From contig JAQNCU010000071.1 in assembly GCA_029077775.1 (NCBI GenBank), forward strand, positions 1-10,650: a stretch of DNA of 10,650 nucleotides, read 5' to 3'. Position numbers and translations under genes: made by a program. The notes under the pieces are model-generated. The model did not search any database. It saw only the letters and a program-made list of their open reading frames with translations, and was not told the origin of the DNA. This document shows positions 7,435-10,650 of this stretch, in pieces; position 1 is the first letter of the stretch, and every line of letters starts with the position of its first letter. The stretch is from Acidocella sp. GTDB lineage: Bacteria; Pseudomonadota; Alphaproteobacteria; Acetobacterales; Acetobacteraceae.

Positions 7435-7580
7435 GCGCGTGGGGCTGGTGGGGCGGCCACGCGCCGGAAAAGACTCTTGCGCGTGGGGCTGGTGGGGCGG
7501 CCACGCGCAAAAAAAAGACTCTTGCGCGTAGGGCTGGTGGGGCGGCCGCGCGCCGGAAAAGACTCTTGCGCCGGAAAAGA
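7435..7580 (+). repeat. Tandem array of hairpin-forming 44-45 bp units
   Basis: Three head-to-tail units fill most of the ptsP-rodZ gap: 7435-7478 (44 bp), 7479-7523 (45 bp) and 7524-7567 (44 bp), followed by a truncated tail of a fourth (7568-7580). Each has a left arm GCGCGTGG, a G-rich loop GGCTGGTGGGGCGG, a right arm CCACGCGC and a spacer CGGAAAAGACTCTT. In units 1 and 2 the arms are perfect 8-bp inverted repeats. Unit 3 has one change in each arm, giving one wobble and one mismatch. The unit 2 spacer has a run of eight A in place of CGGAAAA. There is no T-run after the plus-strand stem, so it is not a textbook terminator for ptsP. The strand is given only as the orientation described. 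Confidence 0.9.
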
Positions 7581-7628
7581 ACGTCCCGGGTGGCGCAAAA
7601 CGGCTCTGAGGTATAAAAGAAACATACC

Positions 7629-8681
7629 ATGCCCAATGATGTGGCCGAGAGCCCGATGACCGGATTTGAGTCCCTCGACGACGCGGCGAAAGTCGGTGCC
7701 GGGCTGCGTGCGGTGCGCGAGCGTCTGGGCTGGGCGTTGGCCGATGTGGCGGCGGCATTGCGGATCCGTCTGCCGTATCTGGAAGCCATCGAGCGCGGTG
7801 ATTTGAAGGCGCTGCCCGGGGCGGCCTATCAGACCGGGTTTGTGCGCTCCTACGCGCAGATATTGGGGCTGGACCCCGAGGAGATTTTGCGGCGGTTCCG
7901 CTCAGCCGGGCTGGGCGCACAGCCCGACCCGCATTTGAGTTTTCTGGCCCCGGTGCCGGATCGGGCGGTGCCAGCCGGGGCCGTGGTGCTGCTCGGCGTG
8001 GTGCTCGTACTGGCGGGATATGGGCTGTGGTACCGGCATACCGAGCATGAACGCAGGCTGGCAGCGATGGTGCCGAGCGTGCCGGTTGAACTGGCGCCGC
8101 TTGCCGTGCCGCCCAAATTGCCGCCGCCGCCAGTGGCCAAAACCGTGAACGTGCAACCGAGTGCGCCCGCCATGAAGAACCCTGTCCCGGTGGCCGATCA
8201 ACCCGGCCTGTCGGCGGTGCCGACCACAACTCAGTCGGCGGTGCCGACCACAACCCAGACGGCCCTGCCGACCGCGACTCAGGCGGCTTTGCCGGCCACG
8301 ACTCAGACGGCGTTGCCGGCCACGACTCAGACGGCGTTGCCGGCCACGACTCAGGCGGCCCTGCCAGCCGCGTCTCAGGCGGCCCTGCCGCCGGGGGGCA
8401 TGACGATTATGGCGACGCAGGATGATTGGGTGCAGGTGCAAGACGCAACGGGGACTATTTTGTTCAGCAAGGTGCTGCATGAAGGTGAGAGCTGGCCGGT
8501 GCCCGATGAGGCGGGATTGACGATGATCGCCGGGAATGCCGGTGGCACCGAGATCGTCACAAACGGCCAGCCGGGGCCCCCTTTGGGCGCTGCCGGGGCG
8601 GTGTTGCGCGACTATCCCTTAACCCCGCCTGCCGCACCCGCCACGCCCGCCGCTGCCGTGAATGCCGTGAAAGCAAATTGA
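7629..8681 (+). CDS. rodZ: RodZ-like membrane-anchored helix-turn-helix protein with DUF4115-like C-terminus
   Basis: RodZ proteins link the MreB cytoskeleton to the inner membrane and help set rod shape. The 350-residue protein has a cytoplasmic HTH domain (about 20-92, with VGAGLRAVRERLGWALADVA and a typical YLEAIERGDLKALP segment). A single membrane helix follows (about 115-135, AGAVVLLGVVLVLAGYGLWY), then a Pro/Ala/Thr-rich periplasmic linker with seven octapeptide repeats (195-250). The C-terminal beta-rich domain spans about 257-330 (MATQDDWVQVQDATGTILFS, SWPVPDEAGLTMIAGNAGG), resembling the RodZ C-terminal domain. Its place just before ispG and hisS matches rodZ in E. coli. The start is uncertain: the ATG at 7629 has only a distant GAGG, whereas the ATG at 7656 (residue 10) has GAGAG 4 nt upstream. 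The symbol is by similarity and synteny. Confidence 0.85.
   Translation: MPNDVAESPMTGFESLDDAAKVGAGLRAVRERLGWALADVAAALRIRLPYLEAIERGDLKALPGAAYQTGFVRSYAQILGLDPEEILRRFRSAGLGAQPDPHLSFLAPVPDRAVPAGAVVLLGVVLVLAGYGLWYRHTEHERRLAAMVPSVPVELAPLAVPPKLPPPPVAKTVNVQPSAPAMKNPVPVADQPGLSAVPTTTQSAVPTTTQTALPTATQAALPATTQTALPATTQTALPATTQAALPAASQAALPPGGMTIMATQDDWVQVQDATGTILFSKVLHEGESWPVPDEAGLTMIAGNAGGTEIVTNGQPGPPLGAAGAVLRDYPLTPPAAPATPAAAVNAVKAN
8211..8378 (+). repeat. In-frame 24-bp minisatellite in rodZ (seven octapeptide copies)
   Basis: Seven consecutive 24-bp units encode the octapeptides SAVPTTTQ (twice), TALPTATQ, AALPATTQ, TALPATTQ (twice) and AALPAASQ, residues 195-250 of the RodZ-like protein. A partial eighth, AALP, follows. 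The units lie in the periplasmic linker between the membrane helix and the C-terminal domain. Because the unit is a multiple of three, gain or loss of copies would keep the frame and only change linker length. The middle copies are the most alike in DNA. Confidence 0.9.
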
Positions 8682-8690
8682 GGACCGGTT

Positions 8691-9815
8691 ATGAATTATC
8701 GTGAGTATCAGCAGATAAGCCGCCGTAAATCCCGCCAGATCAGCGTCGGCGCGGTGAAAGTGGGTGGCGATGCGCCGGTTACGGTGCAGACGATGACCAA
8801 CACGCTGACCACCGATATCGCGGCGACCGTGGCGCAGATTCTGCGCGCCGAGACCGCCGGGGTGGATATTGTGCGCGTGAGCTGCCCGGATGAGGAAAGC
8901 ACGGCGGCGCTGGCCGCGATTATCCCACAGGTAAATGTGCCCGTGGTCGCCGATATCCATTTCCACTACAAGCGCGCGATTGAAGCGGCCAAGGCCGGGG
9001 CTGCGTGTTTGCGCATCAACCCCGGCAATATCGGCAGCCCGGAGCGGGTGCGCGATGTGATCAAGGCGGCGCGGGATTATAATTGTTCGATGCGCATCGG
9101 CGTGAATGCGGGCTCGCTCGAGAAGCATCTTCTGGAAAAATACGGTGAGCCGAACCCCGACGCCCTGGTGGAATCGGCCCTGGAGCACGCCAAGATTTTA
9201 CAGGACCATGATTTTCATGAGTTTAAAATCTCCGTAAAGGCGTCTGACGTGTTCATGGCCGTGGCGGCGTACCAGCAACTCGCCGAGGTTTGCAACCATC
9301 CGCTGCATATCGGCATCACCGAGGCCGGAAGCAAACGCGCGGGCACGGTGAAATCCTCCATCGGCCTCGGCTCGCTGTTATGGGCGGGCATCGGCGATAC
9401 CATGCGCGTTTCGCTGTCGGCGGAACCGGAGGAAGAGGTGCTGGTCGGCTGGGATATTCTGAAATCGCTGGGCATCCGGCACCGTGGCGTGCGGATTATT
9501 TCCTGCCCGTCTTGCGCGCGGCAGGGCTTCAACGTGATCAAGACCGTGGAGACGCTGGAAGAACGCCTGGCGCATATCAAAACGCCGATCACGCTGTCAA
9601 TCATCGGGTGCGTGGTCAATGGCCCGGGCGAGGCGCTGATGACCGATCTCGGGCTGACCGGCGGCGGTAATGGTCGGCATATGATCTATGCTGCGGGCAA
9701 AACCGACCATACCATCGATGGCGGGGATATGGTGGCGCATATCGTCGATCTGGTGGAGGCGAAGGCGGCGAAACTGGAGGCTGAGATCGCCGCGCAGAAA
9801 CTGGCGGCTGAATAG
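8691..9815 (+). CDS. ispG: 4-hydroxy-3-methylbut-2-en-1-yl diphosphate synthase IspG (GcpE)
   Basis: IspG performs the penultimate step of the MEP isoprenoid pathway, reductive ring opening of methylerythritol cyclodiphosphate to HMBPP, using a [4Fe-4S] cluster fed by flavodoxin or ferredoxin. The 374-residue length is that of the two-domain bacterial form. The TIM-barrel domain has PVTVQTMTNTLTTD (29-42), VADIHFHY (86-93) and LRINPGNIG (107-115). The C-terminal cluster domain has SCPSCARQGF (271-280) and IGCVVNGPGEA (305-315), giving the three cluster ligands Cys272, Cys275 and Cys307 and the fourth ligand Glu314. The start ATG at 8691 has a TGAGGA Shine-Dalgarno (8679-8684) that overlaps the rodZ stop codon, so rodZ and ispG are probably co-transcribed and translationally coupled. 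All key residues are intact. Confidence 0.97.
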   Translation: MNYREYQQISRRKSRQISVGAVKVGGDAPVTVQTMTNTLTTDIAATVAQILRAETAGVDIVRVSCPDEESTAALAAIIPQVNVPVVADIHFHYKRAIEAAKAGAACLRINPGNIGSPERVRDVIKAARDYNCSMRIGVNAGSLEKHLLEKYGEPNPDALVESALEHAKILQDHDFHEFKISVKASDVFMAVAAYQQLAEVCNHPLHIGITEAGSKRAGTVKSSIGLGSLLWAGIGDTMRVSLSAEPEEEVLVGWDILKSLGIRHRGVRIISCPSCARQGFNVIKTVETLEERLAHIKTPITLSIIGCVVNGPGEALMTDLGLTGGGNGRHMIYAAGKTDHTIDGGDMVAHIVDLVEAKAAKLEAEIAAQKLAAE

Positions 9816-9889
9816 GGGCATTATCCGCTGCCCGGAACGTCAGTTTCTCCTTCTCCAAATCTCATTATTTTCAGTGAAGTATTCTAGCG
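9816..9889 (+). other. ispG-hisS intergenic gap
   Basis: This 74-bp gap is AT-richer than the flanking genes and begins with a pyrimidine-rich run (TTTCTCCTTCTCC, 9844-9856). I found no hairpin with a T-run and no convincing -35/-10 pair. It might hold a hisS promoter or be plain operon spacer. Confidence 0.4.
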
Positions 9890-10650
9890 ATGGCCCAAGC
9901 CCTGCAACCCGTTCGTGGCACGCGCGATCTCATCGGCGATGATGCGGCGCGCCACGCGCATGTGGTGGAAACCGCCCGGCGTGTGACAAGATTGTTCGGG
10001 TTCTCTGAGTGGCAGACGCCGATTTTTGAGCCGACCGCGGTATTTGCCCGCACGCTGGGCGAAAGCTCGGACGTGGTGACGAAGGAGATGTACAGCTTCG
10101 AGGACCGGGGCGGGGAGAGTATAACGCTGCGGCCGGAGGGCACGGCGGGCATTTGCCGGGCGCTGGTTTCCAACGGGCTGACGCAGACCCTGCCGCAGAA
10201 AGTGTTTTATGCCGGCCCGATGTTCCGGTACGAACGGCCGCAGAAGGGCCGCTACCGGCAGTTTCACCAGATTGGCGCGGAGCTGATCGGGGTGGCGGAG
10301 CCGATGGCGGATGCCGAAATGATTGCCTGCGGGCGGGATATTCTGGCGGCGTTGGGGTTGGCCGATAAGGTGACGCTGGCGCTGAATACGCTGGGGGACG
10401 CGGCCAGCAGGGCCGCCTACCGGGCGGCGCTGGTGGCGTATTTTACCGCGCACCGTGAGGCGCTTTCGGGCGAGAGCCGGACCAGGCTTGAGAAAAATCC
10501 GCTGCGGATACTGGATTCGAAGGAAGCGTGCGACCGGGCGATAGTGGCCGGGGCACCGATGATAGGGGCGTATCTGAGCACGGAGGCGGCGCAGTTCTGG
10601 GACCGGCTGCGCCGCGCGCTGGATGGGTTTGGGGTGGCATACGTGGAAAA
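9890..10650 (+). CDS. hisS: Histidyl-tRNA synthetase HisS, 3' end cut by window
   Basis: HisS is a class II aminoacyl-tRNA synthetase that charges tRNA-His. About 253 N-terminal residues are visible and the frame stays open to the right edge. Class II motifs and histidine-enzyme signatures are present: QPVRGTRDL at the N-terminus (6-14), the motif-1 region FSEWQTPIFEPTAVFAR (39-55), TLRPEGTAGICRAL, and motif 2 VFYAGPMFRYERPQKGRYRQFHQIGAELIG, shown here only as far as identifiable (FRYERPQKGRYRQFHQ carries the ATP-binding Arg). The later EKNPLRILDSKEA segment is also typical. The ATG at 9890 lies 74 bp after the ispG stop, with only a weak GTGAAG-like site upstream. It follows ispG as in E. 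coli and many proteobacteria. Confidence 0.96.
   Translation, partial: MAQALQPVRGTRDLIGDDAARHAHVVETARRVTRLFGFSEWQTPIFEPTAVFARTLGESSDVVTKEMYSFEDRGGESITLRPEGTAGICRALVSNGLTQTLPQKVFYAGPMFRYERPQKGRYRQFHQIGAELIGVAEPMADAEMIACGRDILAALGLADKVTLALNTLGDAASRAAYRAALVAYFTAHREALSGESRTRLEKNPLRILDSKEACDRAIVAGAPMIGAYLSTEAAQFWDRLRRALDGFGVAYVE

Noticed and set aside
7435..7580. CRISPR array
   Set aside because: The repeats are contiguous with no unique spacers between them, there are only three full units, and no cas genes are nearby.
7435..7580. Rho-independent terminator of ptsP
   Set aside because: The stems are GC-rich, but the plus strand after each has an A-rich tract and TCTT, not a T-run. A terminating role is possible but not supported by the usual signature.
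7006..8253. 415-codon minus-strand open frame with repeated peptide segments
   Set aside because: It is antisense to ptsP and rodZ. Its repeats come only from the 44-bp DNA array, and it is Arg/Ser/Pro/Ala-rich with no recognisable domain.

Overview
The window is GC-rich chromosomal DNA packed with housekeeping genes. It is most likely from an alphaproteobacterium, and Acetobacteraceae or a close relative is my best guess. That rests on the gene content (a short two-ACT LysC, an Ntr-type PtsP, UbiG), the look of the proteins and the gene neighbourhood, not on any database search. No phage, transposase, CRISPR array, tRNA or rRNA gene was found.

Layout. The left part (1-2839) reads on the minus strand. 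In order of transcription it holds ubiG (ubiquinone O-methyltransferase), an ANL-family acyl-CoA synthetase, and an M20D amidohydrolase that is cut by the left edge. A good sigma70-like promoter overlapping a perfect dyad lies between ubiG and the synthetase, so the synthetase and amidohydrolase probably form their own transcription unit. From 2901 to the right edge everything reads on the plus strand: lysC, a nitronate-monooxygenase/FabK-like flavoprotein, ptsP, a RodZ-like protein, ispG, and hisS, which is cut by the right edge. lysC, the flavoprotein gene and ptsP are separated by 4 bp or overlap, as in an operon. rodZ-ispG-hisS is a conserved bacterial order, also found in E. coli.

The genes serve core metabolism: aspartate-family amino acids and diaminopimelate (lysC), phosphorelay signalling (ptsP), cell shape (rodZ), isoprenoid precursors (ispG), quinone synthesis (ubiG) and translation (hisS).

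The unusual signals lie mostly between genes or in low-complexity DNA. They are a tandem array of three 44-45 bp hairpin-forming units between ptsP and rodZ, a duplicated ubiG 3' end including its stop codon, a seven-copy 24-bp in-frame minisatellite in rodZ, and an atypical residue context around the phospho-histidine of PtsP. I see no convincing new multi-gene system in this window.
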